Positions 47,097 to 58,956 of a DNA stretch of 64,000 bases are shown piece by piece. Where the stretch lies: positions 744,001-808,000 of the forward strand of contig CAOLHI010000254.1 in assembly GCA_948474755.1 (NCBI GenBank), given 5' to 3'. The position numbers and the translations under genes are program-made. The notes under the pieces were generated by a model. It was not told where the DNA came from, searched no databases, and saw nothing but the letters and a program-made list of their open reading frames with translations. Within the stretch, counting starts at the first letter, position 1. Each line of letters begins with the position of its first letter. The stretch comes from Ctenosaura bakeri (taxonomy: Eukaryota > Chordata > Lepidosauria > Squamata > Iguanidae).

Positions 47097-50000
47097 CTGA
47101 GAACACGAGGGGTCGGCGCGGAGGAACAAGGAAAGGGAAAGGGGAGAGGGGAGAGAAAGAAGACACGTCTCAGCAGGGTTCGCACGTTATGCGTGTATCC
47201 ATCCCATGCCCTCAATCGCCCTTACCCGCGAGAGGAGACAGGACATCCTTTTAAAAGAGGGTCCTGTTCTCGCGTGGAGTGCCAGCGTCTTAAATTTTCA
47301 CGCTTCCAAGGCAGTCCCTTTCAGTCATAGCTTGAGAAAGTTACTTTTTTGAGCTCGGGCCCCGAGAATCTCCTCCAATTTTGTGGAGTGGTCATGCTAG
47401 CGGGGGGGGGGAGTTATACTCCGAATAAGTAACTTTTCCAGGCTTTGCTTTCTGGATAATACTTCCTGCTGTCACCTCCCAGTTTTGAATTTCTGTCCTT
47501 CTGCCCGGTCCTCCATTTCCTAAGGATGTCACCTTTCCCAGCTCCTGCTTTTAAGGAGGTAGGAAAGCAAAACTTCTGCGGGACAGAGAGGCGGGCGAAG
47601 GAGTTCCACCTGCCGCGTCCGCGCGAGGATCCTTCCTGCCCGGTGGGCGGAGGCGTTCCCGGGAGACAGTGTTGTCCATGCCCTGGGAAGTTCTCCTTCC
47701 CGTCGGCGATGTAGAGGGCCCTGGCAGGAAAAACCGCGGGATTGAGGACGCTCTACGCTTAATATAAGAAGAAAACCTGGCAGACATGTGCTGGAATAAT
47801 CTGCACAGAGGATGCTACCCCAGTGCAGATGACTGGACCGGAAGAGGCCTCCACCTGTGTTTCACCAGTTTTGATCAGTCTCACTTCACCTACTATCCCT
47901 AGTGTTGGAGAGCAGGACTCAACTGAGATCTGTAGGACTAATGTAGGAATCAGCCCCAATGAAATGAAAGGAGTTAGGAGATAAACAGATCTAGTGCTTA
48001 TCTCAATATTTTGTCTGCATCAGGGGTGGAGCAAAGAGTCTGTCCTAGACTGTTTATTTACAGAATATATATTTGAGACTCTGTTGTTATAACGCTTCCA
48101 CTTTTAACATCCATGGACAAACACCAGTTTCACTAGATGCATGAAATTCTGTCGATATACACTTAGTGTAGATGGTTGGGTGTGGGACTATAGACAGTGA
48201 AATCAAATGCACAAAGTACTGACAGTGACAATTAACATTAACACTAGCCATTATGTAACTATAAGTCAGTACTTTGTGCATTTGAATTTCCTCTGAGCTC
48301 ACTGTTTAAAATTTCATTTCCAACCAAGTGTGCATATCTAGGTATCTGAATCTAAATAAGACCTCAGGCTTCTGATGAAATAGGCTATAGCTCCCAAATG
48401 TTGATGCTATAATAAATTTGTCAATCTTTAAGACAGCACAGGACTCCCTACTATTGTTTTCTTATTAATAATGTCCAAGGACAAATTAGCAATATCAGAA
48501 CAAATTACATCCTTTCAGCTTACATTCAGTAAACTCAAAAAATACCTTGAACTGACCTGACTTATTGGTAGAAATGCAAACTTTGGGCTCATTAAGATCC
48601 TTCTCAGGCACAAAACAAACAAGCAAACAAACTAACTGGACAGAACAGACTCTGACCCACTAAATAAGATAAGGAGAAACTAGAAGATGACAAGAGACTG
48701 TAATACAACCCCATTCTGCTTACATTTTAGATGAACCTACTGACTACACAAAGATCATGTACAAATGTACAATGTGTTCACTATGTGGTTACAGACCATC
48801 AAAGACTACAAAAAGATACTATTTGAATAACTGAGAGTAGTGGGTGTCCATACCTGTGGACAGCCAACCTAATAAATGGCTTCTCTGAATAACGTCTTAG
48901 AGAATTCAGTGGTCTTTTCACAGGTGTAGCCAGGATTTGCAGTCCCAGGTTCATTTGTTATTATTACTGTTCTATGAATGCAAATGAAATGTTCTAATTT
49001 TGTCCAATAAGTGTGAAAGGGAAAAACCTTTTGTTAATTCTCATATTTTATTTGACTAAATAGTTTTTAAAACCTGCTGGCTTCCCTAAATGTTCTTTCT
49101 TTCCTTTTCTGCATAAACACTATGTGATTATTACTCAAAAGCACAGCTCTTAAGACACAGTGTCATTTCTGCCATTTTCTGTTAACACTAAAATGGAAAA
49201 GACAGCTTTACAAAATTGTCCTAAGCCATATGTGTAAACTTTTCAACACATGAGCAGGACTGCTCAGCTCTAAGACCCCTTGGGCTTGCTGAATCCTTTA
49301 GTTGCTGTAACTTTAAAAAGATACATCCAGATCTTTTGTAATATCACACATCGAAGGTTATGCTTCGGTCAAGTTCTTTGCTTTTTGGAACGGTCACTTT
49401 TGAAAGATGATATTTCTTTGGTTTCAATTTTTTTTAACCTATTCCCACCCTTCTTAAAGGAATACACTCATATGCAGGCATGCATGCATGCATGCGCGCA
49501 CACACACCCATTGCCTTATACCATTTTTCTCTTGCAAGGAATGCTGCCTTTTACTTTTAGCATACACAGGGGTAGCAGTTACAGTAAACAACACTGGAAA
49601 GGGCAGTTAAAAAAAATAAGAGGGAAGTTAAAGTCTTGTGAGGGTGGGGGGGGGAATGAGAAATGTTTAGCAACAGGAGTATGAAAAGGTGCCAAGTTTG
49701 AAGAGGAGGGTTTACTGGGACATAACCAGAGGACAGGTAATGTACAAAAAAGCCCAAGGCTCTCAGAATTAAGCTGCAAGCATCAGTAGAGTTATACTTC
49801 TTTTGGAAATTAAACAAGTGGTCCCTTCATCATTTGGGGAGATGCAACATTTATGCCTTTTTCAGCTTTCACCCAGCATGCCCTGCAAAACTTGACCTTT
49901 TGGGGAGTGAGAAAGGAAAGAAATTAAAAAAGGAGAAGGGCAAAGTGTTTCTGTGTGTGCAAGAGATACATCACATTAAGCATGATAAAAGTGGGATTTT

Positions 50001-51816
50001 CTATACCAATATAAAATGCTTCTCATGTGGCACTGTTTCAAAAAAGGAAAAAAAAACACTTAGAAAAGAAAAGGCCTACATGAGCAACCCTGACTTTTCT
50101 TGGCCAAATCCAGAAAGAAGGCCTGCTGAAAAACACCTGTTTTAAAAGGAGGAAGGTGGGGGAGTGGGAGAGGGAGAAAATAGTTGAGAAAATCATAGTG
50201 CAAAAGGTATTTGAATGAGTGAGAGGAGAGAAACCACTATCTATTACCACTTTCCTTGGTATAATAAAGAGTAAGCAATATCGGAGGATGTGTTGACTTA
50301 TCAACTTTCTCCAGTTTTATCATCCACCCACTAGATCTGGCCATATACAGACTGAAAATAAGCAGCCAGCCTCTTGAGTTGTATTTAGTTTTTATTCTAG
50401 GGTGTGTGTGTATGCATGTCTTAAAAATCATTCATGAGCAAGCTGCTCTAAAACGTGGTTGGGGGGGGGAAAAAAGAGACCCCTGGCTAAGCGAGCTTCC
50501 TCCTACATCTCTGCCTAGAAAAAGTACCCTCTATAAATCAGGAGAGATCCTCAAGGTGAGTTGTTTCTTCATTTGGGAGCGAAAATGAATCCTGAGTTTG
50601 GAGATGGGAGAGGAGTCTAAAAGTGCTGTGGGGAGGAGACTCATGCCCCCCATAGAACAGGCAAAAATAATGACACTTGCTGAACTGAACTGAAAGACAG
50701 GAGGAAAACACCATGCTTACTAATTACAAGCCTGGTTATTAGAGAAGCTATTTTCACAAATATGGGGGTGGAGGGGAGAAGGATTAAATTTTCACAACCC
50801 CAGTCAACATGGTTTGCCCTAACAACATTTCGGAAACCGCTTTTCTTTCAGGAGCCTTATTCAAGGGGGTCCCAACTGCACACTTGATCCTCTGCCTGGC
50901 ACGCAAAACAGTCACAGACTTTCACCTACGTTTCACATCTCTTGCGTGGCTGTGTGGGTTTCTTCTCCCCCACCTCTGCCTTTTATTTTTCGTGCATTGT
51001 TACTCTTTCAGCACCGGTAGACGATGTTCTTAAAAGAAAACATCTTTCGTCGGGACCAGGATTTTTAGTAGTTGGAAGCACTCCAGCTGCCGCCTGTAAA
51101 TCTAAACACTGGAAATGGGTGTAGGCGACGTTATACCTAGGGCAAGGAAATCCTCGCCGCGGACCGATCCACCAATTTACTAAAAATAAGAATAACAAAA
51201 TCTCACGAAGGATGGGGAGTCATTGGGCGCTGCTTTTTAGTCAGCGATTCAGCACGGCCGACTGTTTTAACACACATCGGAGTTAGTGGCGATAGTAACA
51301 GGGGGGAAAAACATCTCGCCACGGTGGGAGCGAGAGGGGGGAAAAAGAGAGCAGGAGAGCGAAACCTCAATTGCTCCCACTTTCATCAGCCAGAGAGCAC
51401 CCCCACTTTTACAAACATATAATCGAGTAATCGGGGGTTCAGAGAAAAAGCGAGGTGTTTACCGACCTGCTCTGAAACACGACCCAGCCCGCATGGTTTC
51501 TTTTCCCTCCCCCTTTGCCACTTGCTTTCCTGCAGGGAGGGGGGACGGTTTCTTCAGAAGAAAATTCGAGTTAACGTGTGGACGAGTTGATACCGAGATT
51601 CAAAAAAACATTATTGAGCCATTTTCCTCAAAAGTACGTCATTTTAAGGAGCTGGAGCTGTTAAAGTTATAAAATATGGCAACCAAGTCGGGTTTTTTTT
51701 TAAAGAAAAAAGCTGATTTTTTTCCTCCCGTCTTTCAAAACGGTCCCCCCTCCTCTCCCGTCCGACCAGTTCACCTAGTGGTGAAGGATCGGTTCTGTCC
51801 GCCTCTGGATACCAAC
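47097..51816 (-). other. CDKN2C intron
   Basis: A 4.7 kb intron with donor GTTGGT at 51816 and acceptor TGTTCTCAG at 47097. The position after ALQ in the first ankyrin repeat is the one used in human CDKN2C. Inside are a repeat relic at 48100-48446 and a (CATG)(CG)(CA) run near 49475-49508. CpG rises at both ends (47.1-47.75 kb and 51.0-51.8 kb). Confidence 0.8.
48100..48446. repeat. Interspersed repeat with an internal inverted repeat
   Basis: AAATGCACAAAGTACTGACA near 48205 is mirrored by GTCAGTACTTTGTGCATTT near 48264, a hairpin of about 80 bp. The right part (ATAAATTTGTCAATCTTTAA, then GACAGCACAGGACTCCCTAC) resembles a common reptile repeat whose reverse is seen at 40145-40300. Family name unknown. 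Confidence 0.45.
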
Positions 51817-51945
51817 CTGCAGCGCCGTCCTCCCAAATTCATTCGGTGCATTGACGTTTACATTTTGTTCCAACAAATAAGTAACTTGCGCTAGGTCGCC
51901 TCTGGCAGCTGCGGACGCCAACTCATTCGCAAAAGGTTCGGCCAT
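51817..51945 (-). CDS. CDKN2C: CDKN2C (p18-INK4c), first coding exon
   Basis: 43 codons from ATG at 51945 to the donor CTGCAG|GTTGGT. The product starts MAEPFANELASAAARGDL and ends NEFGRTALQ, the N-terminal ankyrin repeat of the INK4 inhibitors. Length and splice position equal those of human CDKN2C (43 residues, cut after ALQ), which fixes the start. INK4 proteins bind the N-lobe side of CDK4/6 through their ankyrin stack and prevent cyclin D activation. The exon lies at the left edge of a CpG island that extends upstream to about 54250. The neighbouring FAF1 of mammals was not seen upstream in this window. Confidence 0.95.
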
Positions 51946-52149
51946 TCCTTGGGGCGAGGAAAGATCCGCGGCAAGCAGATGAGTTGGTCTGGGTTTTTTC
52001 CCCCCCTTTTATTATTCTTATTCCTGGTGGTGGTAGTTGTTTTGTTTTTTTTCAACCGGGCATGGCCATCGGAAACTGACAGGAGTGTGGATGATAATCT
52101 TCTGGAGCAGACCTTCTTGTAGTAAATACTCGTAAAAAAGCTTCTTGCC

Positions 52150-54250
52150 AAAAGCCCGCCCCTTGGGTTCACACGTGATACACACTGCCGCAGCTCCGCT
52201 TGAAAAGCAGATCTCTGCACCTCTAACGCGCACGGCGGCCCCCCCGCCCCGCCGCTGTGCCCCCCGAGGACCTTGGCCAGGGCGCAATCCATGCACAGGC
52301 ACCCGTCCACCGGCATAATCAAGTCTCCTCCGCCCCGGCGAAGCGAAAATGAGACCGAGAAGGTGAAGAACAAGGTGGAGGCGGGGAGAGAGAGGGAGAA
52401 GGGGAAGAAAAGGAGGAAAGGAAGGCGGAGGGGAAGGAAAACCACCCACCGTTCTGTCCGGGGGTGACCTCCGAGATCCAGCGCCGGCTCCTTTCCCTGG
52501 AACAGCTTCCCTTCAGCATCCTGACGAGGGTAGGATTTTTCTGACCCCCTCCTTTTTCTTTTCCCCCCTTGGGATCGGGAGTGATCTTCGGCGGGCGTCA
52601 GCCTCCATCCCAGCTTTCACTTCCAGGCGGCGGCGGCGGCGGCGGCGCTGGCGGCAGGGAGAGGGTTAAGCCCAGCCGGCAGCTGATCAGCTGCCAAACT
52701 CCTCCGGGGGTCTGCGGGAGGAGGAAGCGCGGAAGCCCCCTTCCCGACGTCCTCGGACGACCGGTGCGGGCGCTCCGTGGGACCTGCGGCCGCGGCGCGC
52801 TCCTTCCCTCCCTTTCTCTCTCTCTCTCTCCGCGGCTGGTAGTCCCAGCCCCGGGCGCAGGTCACACCCAAGGAAACGTCGCCTCCGCCGTTGCCGCCTC
52901 CCGCCCCGGTGTGTCACGGTCGTCACCCCTGCGGCGCGGGTTCTGGCGAACGGTTCTTGCTCCCCCGTCCCCCGTGGGAGAAAAGGAGAGCGGCCGGTTG
53001 CGCCGGTTCTGACAGGGGCCGGGCGCAGCCCTCGCCGGAGCGGCCACGGGAAGGTGGCGAGGGGGCAAAGGCAGCCGCGGCGCCCCGTGCAACCGACCCC
53101 CGCGCTCGCCGTCCCTTCGCCCGCAGCCGCCGTCCTGCGCTCGCGAGGCGGGCCCTGGCGAAAATCCTCTGCGGCAGCGACGCCGAGGAAGCCGGGTTCC
53201 TCCTTCCTTCCTCCCCTCGCCGCCGCGCTCTCCTCCTTCGCCCTCGTCCCCCTTCTCGCGCTCTCTTCCTTCCCCTCCCGTCGCCAACTTGTAACCCTCA
53301 GCAGCTTTTTTTGAAAAGGAAAAACATTTGAGCGCTCTTTGACTTGAAACACCCGCCCACATTTTAACGGCAGAGATTTAAGGAGGCGCCACGGAGTTGC
53401 CGGCAAAAGAAAAAAAGAAAAGGCGCAAGCTAGCAGGAAGGCCTGGGCGGGAGGGCGAGCCCGAGCGGGAGCGCGCCTCCGCCTCCTCCTGCTCGCCGCT
53501 CGCCTGAGGGGGCCGGCAGGCAACTCGGGGCCTGGAGCCGCCGTTGAGGGCGGAACTGGGGGTCGGTGGGCCGCCCCGTGCCTTCCTCGTGTGCCCCGAG
53601 ACCCCCAGCGCCGTGGCCGGTCCGGGAAGCGGGGCTGAGGTGGAGGGCCTGGAGGGAGAGGCGGCCACAGGGCAAGTCTCTGCCCGCACTTCTGGGGACG
53701 TTACCTTTTCTCCCCCGCCCGCCCGCCCAAGTTTGCCCTGAGATCCCCACACAGCTCTCCGGCGGTGGTTGCTCCCCTTCCCCCAATTCTTCCTCATAAA
53801 CCTTTTCCTGCCATCTCCGCGTAAGGACCGTGACGGCGGCGGAGAGCTCCCCGGGCACGGACACCCGCCCCAAGATAGGTGCACGGCCCGTTTTTATTCC
53901 CTGAGGTTGCGTGTCTGTGCGTTCGGCTTGCATAGATTTACAACCAGATCGGCCGCTGCGGTGGGAGACGGAGAGTGGGCGGGCCGAAAGCTAAGGCTAC
54001 GTGGAATGACTGACTCCTCTCCGGGCCGCAAAAACCTCTCCCGCCAGACCGAAATGGCTAATCCCTCATCGAAGTTCCCTCGTCTCTCCTTCTCCCTCAA
54101 GTGTGGGAGAACGGCGACATCGGACCGGTAGAAACAAGGTAGCCAAAGGAAGCGAGTTGCAGCCTCTCTCTCTCTCTCTCTCTCTGGATCTCCGTTACTA
54201 AGGAGACAGCCCAGACAAGGTCACGCTGGAGGGTCAGCGTTTGACCGCTC
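52150..54250. promoter_or_regulatory. Large CpG island, CDKN2C promoter region
   Basis: About 2.1 kb of dense CpG directly upstream of the first CDKN2C coding exon. It has GC boxes, no clear TATA box, a (GGC)n run at 52626-52647 and CT-rich tracts near 52815-52832 and 54165-54186. The CDKN2C start site and any noncoding first exon should lie here. Long open frames in it (up to 278 codons on the minus strand) are Arg/Pro/Ala-rich products of base composition. Transcription to the right from the same island is possible but no exon was recognised. Confidence 0.75.
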
Positions 54251-54808
54251 TGCCTGCAGCAGAGGAGAAACCTTTGCTTCCGGGCCCCCCTCCACCTTAG
54301 CGCCAACCGCACCTTGGAGAAAAGGAGAAGAAAGATTGACTAAGCATTAGAGATGGCCTCGTATGCACGGTGGAAGATAAACTAGAGGAGGGGGAAGGAG
54401 GGCCAGGGGCACTAGCTTTACCTCTTCCAAACAATGAGTATTGTCCCAAACCTTCTGAAATGTTGGACTACAACAACCTTAGCTGCAGAATCCACCCCTG
54501 GAATTCCAAACAGGGTTTTCTCTGTGGAACATAGGTTGCCTCAAAAGTTAAAAAAATAAACCCTAAACTGTACCAAGTTTGTGTCAGGAATGACATTTCA
54601 GTTAATCTGTATGGATGGAGTATAGCTTTTGTTTTTTTAAAAAAGCATTCAGTGCATTCTCAGGGGTACTCATTTTATCAATATTTTACTTTTTCTAGCA
54701 CTGAACCTCAACATCCAAAACATATTCTGAAGTCTCATGAATCCAGGGTAAATTTTTCCCATGGAAAGAAAATTACCTGTTAAAAATTACCTCGATTGTA
54801 CATTACGC
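54251..54808. other. Intergenic stretch
   Basis: Transition from the CpG island to AT-rich DNA. No gene recognised. A short relic with TTGGACTACAACAACC lies at 54460. Confidence 0.4.
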
Positions 54809-54943
54809 TTTGTTGTTGGGTTGTGTGCCTTCAACTCATTTCTGATTTAGGGCAAGCCTATCATGATTTCTGGAGCACGGAGCGTGTGATGTACCCAAGG
54901 TCACCTAGTGGTTTTCCATGGCCAAGTGTTGAATCAGATCTTA
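54809..54943 (-). mobile_element. Sauria-type SINE, internally deleted
   Basis: TTGTTGTTGGGTTGTGTGCC at the tail end, then a jump to CCCAAGGTCACCTAGTGG and TTTTCCATGGCCAAGTGTTG, so the middle is missing. A palindromic MITE half follows within two bases. Confidence 0.7.
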
Positions 54944-54944
54944 G

Positions 54945-55064
54945 GGCCTTTCTGCACCACACTGTTATAGTGCTCTTTTTCCACTTTCAACATCCTGTGG
55001 AATCCCGGGGTTTACATTTTAGGAAGGGACATTTGAGTTCTCAGCCAGAGAGGTCTTTGGCCTC
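54945..55064. mobile_element. Palindromic MITE, copy 6, left half only
   Basis: GGCCTTTCTGCACCACACTG, TTTCAACATCCTGTGGAATC and TTCTCAGCCAGAGAGG match the left arm and centre of the family. The right arm is absent. Confidence 0.7.
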
Positions 55065-55663
55065 AGTTTTGTATAGGATCAGTTTTCACAACATAATTTC
55101 AACTGCTTGTGTTTTCTGCATTTTATTTCCTTCTGACCTCAATGTTTACAATCTCCTCTTCCCCACCTATCCATGCATTTATATTTTTGTAACTCAGGAA
55201 AACAATTTATAATTTGTGCAGCTGATGTATTCCGTATAAGACTATGCCATAATAAGTTTATTAGGTTTTAAGCAGAGGCGTATCTGACATAAAACAGCAC
55301 CTAGGGCAAGCATGGAAGGTTGTGCCCCTATTTCCAGGGCCACCGCTACTATCTCCTCCCCCTCCCCCTCCCAGCTTTGGCACCCAGGGCATGTGCCCTA
55401 CTCTAGATATCCCTCTGGTTTTAAGGTGTTGCAAGACTGTTTTTGCTGTAACAGACTAATGACGACACTTTACTGCTATTGGGCCATTTGTAGACCTGTG
55501 TGTGGCTTCACAATTTCTTTTTCCACTTCTAAAGCATTCTGTTAGTAGTCAAAAATAATTATCAAATGGGTGGATTAATAGAATGAGCAGGTAAAGTTGA
55601 ATTTTTAAATTGGATATATCCAGTATGCCCAGGAAGCGCAAAGCTAGAGATCTTAATTTTTAT
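55065..55663. other. Intergenic stretch
   Basis: Nothing recognised between the half MITE and the CR1 copy. Confidence 0.4.
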
Positions 55664-56235
55664 GAATCATAGAATCATAGAAATGTAGAGTTGGAAGAGA
55701 CCACAGGGGCCATCCAGTCCAACCCCCTGCCATGCAGGAACACCCTCAAAGCACTCCCGACAGATGGCCATCAAGCCTCTGCTTAAAAACCTCCAAAGAA
55801 GGAGACTCCACTACACTCCGAGGCAGCATATTCCACTGCCGGACAGCCCTGACTGTCAGGAAGTTCTTCCTGAGGTTCAGGTGGAATCTCCTTTCCTGCA
55901 GCTTGAGTCCATTGCTCCTTGTCCTGGTCTCTGGAGCAGCAGAAAACAAGCCCTCTCCCTCCTCTACGTGGCATCCCTTCAAATATTTAAACATGGCTAT
56001 CATGTCCCCTCTTAACCTTCTCTTCTGCAGACTACCCAGCTCTCTAAGTCTATCCTCATAGGGCATTGTTTCCAGGCCTTTCACCATTTTGGTCGCCCTC
56101 CTCTGGACTCGCTCCAGCTTGTCAATATCCTTCTTGAATTGGGGTACCCAGAACTGGACACAGTATTCAAGATGGGGTCTCACCAAAGCAGAGTAGAGTG
56201 GTATGCTTCACTTTCTTATGTGCATTAGCCATGGA
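55664..56235 (-). mobile_element. CR1 LINE, 5'-truncated, with the ORF2 C-terminus still open
   Basis: The 3' end lies at 55664, with the tandem AATCATAG words that terminate CR1. The minus strand is open from 56186 to 55746, about 146 codons, and gives the CR1 ORF2 C-terminal region: [38 protein letters not shown], [11 protein letters not shown] and a stop. 5' truncation is usual for CR1. The intact frame and good consensus fit suggest that this copy is younger than other LINE pieces here. Confidence 0.9.
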
Positions 56236-58074
56236 CAGGGTTCCATCATTCAAGACAAGAGCTATGATTTCAAGTTTTTTTTTAAATGGATATGACAATC
56301 CTATTGTGGCAATCATACCATACATCTGATCACCACCATCATACCTGCAATCTCCACACTCTTCTTAATATTGTTGATTCCACCAGAATTTCCACTGAAT
56401 CCCTTTCTTCTACATTTTGTACAAAGCTATTGTTTCTGACTCTGCTTCTCTATAGCACTGTTACCACTAACCAGGTAAAAGGTGAAATATGCTAAATAAC
56501 AAATATAACTTTATTAAGACAAATTGAATACACACACACGCGCGCGCGCGTGTATGCTTTATCCTGTTGCACATATAACTACGCTCTGCAACACTTTTAA
56601 TTCCAGTTTTCCTTTAGTAACAAACCAGTTTTAACCCATGATGCAATCATCCCTCATGCACAATGTATCCACATTGCACAATACTAGCACATTACAATCC
56701 CACTTTAACTCCATCCTCTTGAACCCTGGGATAATTTGAGGATGGATTTGGAATTCTCTGCTAGAGAGCTCTAGTCCACTATCCTGAACTACCATGCTCC
56801 CTTGAATTACAGTGCTCTCTAGCAGGGAATGCTAACTTTTAAATATCCCACAACCAGTAATTTAACCTAGATTTCCACACAATAGAATCATCTCAGTGCC
56901 TTTCTTGGTCTTCATTCAAACTCAAATCGCCTTTGTACTGTCACTAAATCAGCCCACCACCACCCACTTTCATTTTTCTAATCCAGTCACCATCTACATG
57001 AAAATACTTCCCACCATTCAATTTCTATCACTCATTTTTTTTAAAAATAAACACTCCTTATTATAGTTACCATCTAATAATGATAATAGTGCTTTCTCCT
57101 ACCATTTCCTCCTGCAAAGAGGCATTTAGGTGGATTATATCACTGCAAAAGGATAATAATTATAATGCTGACTTTTGACTTGCAGAGGTCACACAGGCTG
57201 AAGTCAAAGTGTGAACCACTCAAGTCAATTGTACCTTAAGCTTCTGGTAGGTAGGCAAAAGTCAGGCCTGTAACTGTTTACTGTGATTCATGCCATTCTT
57301 TTCTTGGGACAGCATTCATGAATCGATCAGGTATATGATTCCCCCTCCACCAGCAGGCCCTCCCCTGTGAATCCCCAAAATCTGCTCTGGTATCTTGGCA
57401 AACAAATTTTATCATGGAGGAGGCAGAAGAAACAAGAGGAGAAGAATGCCTTGCTGTTCTAGCAGACTTCTGTTACCAGAACACTGAATTTAATGCAAAA
57501 TATTACTACCTTATTAAGATACCAGCTTAATGTTTGCTCTTACTGGAGAAGCCCAATATGCTTTCCTGTTTGAGGCAAAGGACAAGATGGTACCCTGCCC
57601 TCCCAGTTCCAGAAGCCAACTGGACTGGCAATGTCCTTCACTGCATAAAAGGGTTGTAGCAGCTAGCTATGGTGTCCAGAACAGAACATGTGATTCACAC
57701 TGCTGTTTTCTTCACCAAATAGGAATGGCCATGGGGTTGGGATGTTAAACTGTGATGCTGTGGTCCCCAGCATCTGCTGCCTGAGGCAAGAGCCTCACTG
57801 TGCATTATAGTATAGCTGAGCCTCACTGCTAGAGTAAGGAGTAAAATTCTGTTATAAACTTAAAATCTGAAAGAGCGAGGAGTCATATCAGTACTGATAT
57901 TTGTTATTTTCTGTTTCTGTTTCAAGTGCATTCTGAGGTCTGTAGTTTTGGTTTTGGTCAGAAAGACTAAAGAAAGTTCATGGGGGAAATAGTGCCATTT
58001 TGATTAATTGCACTAAGTACTTTAAGGGGAAAAAAATCAAAGAATCAAAATATCATAGTTCTAATAAGAACTGG
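56236..58074. other. Intergenic stretch
   Basis: No gene recognised. Besides the CACG tract at 56530 there is a possible MIR-like relic near 57050-57240 (CTTGCAGAGGTCACACAGGC). Confidence 0.4.
56530..56553. repeat. (CA)n(CG)n(TG) alternating tract
   Basis: Ten CA/AC bases, then about seven CG units, then TGT. Alternating purine-pyrimidine, rich in CpG that survives in CpG-poor DNA. Confidence 0.9.
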
Positions 58075-58956
58075 TGTTACTGCGGCCCAGGCCTACCCGG
58101 AGATAGCATATGATATTGTTTTGATATCAAAACCATTTGGCCTTCCTCTGCCACCCCGCTCCACGTGTTTGCGAGGCCTCCAGACAAGCACGTAAACAGG
58201 TATGGCCGATATTTGCTGGACATTCCATTCCCCACCTAGGGAGGCCAAACTGAGCCGGTTCGTCACTTCAAGGACCTCTCCGGCAAACACCCTTTTGCTT
58301 ATGCGCGATACTAACAAAGGCACCCCTGCCCCGAGCAGGTAGCCGCACAAAGCCGTGCCAAGCGCTCCTCATTTACATACTGGTTATTCGGTGCTAAGCC
58401 AATCATGCTAAATTCCAACCTTTCCAAAGCTTTGTCCTGCTCCAAACTCGCATTGTTCTCACTGAGTAAGGTATGGCCTGCAGTCACAATTCACCCTATA
58501 TAAACCCCCCGATTCTGAGACCACCTCGGATTGCTCCCGAGTTCCAGACTGCCTTGCTGCCGTTTTGTCTGGCGAGCTTCCCTCAGTGAACCGCGCTGAG
58601 CTTTCTTCCCTGCACCCCAACAAACTGTATTTTCATATCTCTTCAGGACTACGAGACAGGTGCCGTATCACCCATTTTCCTCGAAAATCCCTATTTCCAA
58701 CTCTTCCGTTAGCTGTGTGATTGTGGTGTCTTTACTGTTTGTTTGTTTTTCAATAAAAACATCGCTTCTGCTATTTTAAAACTGTCTGACTGCTTGACTG
58801 ACCTGACCCTGTAGACACTGGGTTGCAAGATCCTGCTACGTTACCCTGCCTCTCGCTAGCTTTAGTAAGTGCTCCAGCTAATTTCCCCCAAAGTTGTGTT
58901 ATTGTGGTTTGGTTATTTGGGCGCCCCTCCCGGGACCCCCAGAGAACAGGGTAACA
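58075..58956 (+). mobile_element. Solo LTR of an endogenous retrovirus-like element, copy B
   Basis: Begins TGTTAC and ends GTAACA. A TATA box (TATATAAA, 58497-58504) and a polyadenylation signal (AATAAA, 58752-58757) lie in proper order and spacing for U3-R-U5 on the plus strand. The last 160 bp share CTGACCCTGTA, TTACCCTGCCTCTCG and GGGACCCCCAG with copy A at 23408-24282. No internal region flanks it. The target duplication is unclear (ACTGG against GTGGA). It retains many CpGs, so it may be younger than copy A. Confidence 0.8.

Noticed and set aside
46506..47330. 274-codon plus-strand frame antisense to the CDKN2C exon
   Set aside because: It is the reverse-strand shadow of a GC-rich coding exon; its residues show no domain of their own.
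52687..53523. 278-codon minus-strand open frame upstream of CDKN2C
   Set aside because: Lies wholly in the CpG island, is Arg/Gly/Pro-rich, has no recognisable motif and overlaps other open frames on both strands.
54352..54384. Short frame starting MAS near 54352, considered as a FAF1 first exon
   Set aside because: Only the first three residues fit FAF1; the frame stops after ten codons and has no suitable donor.
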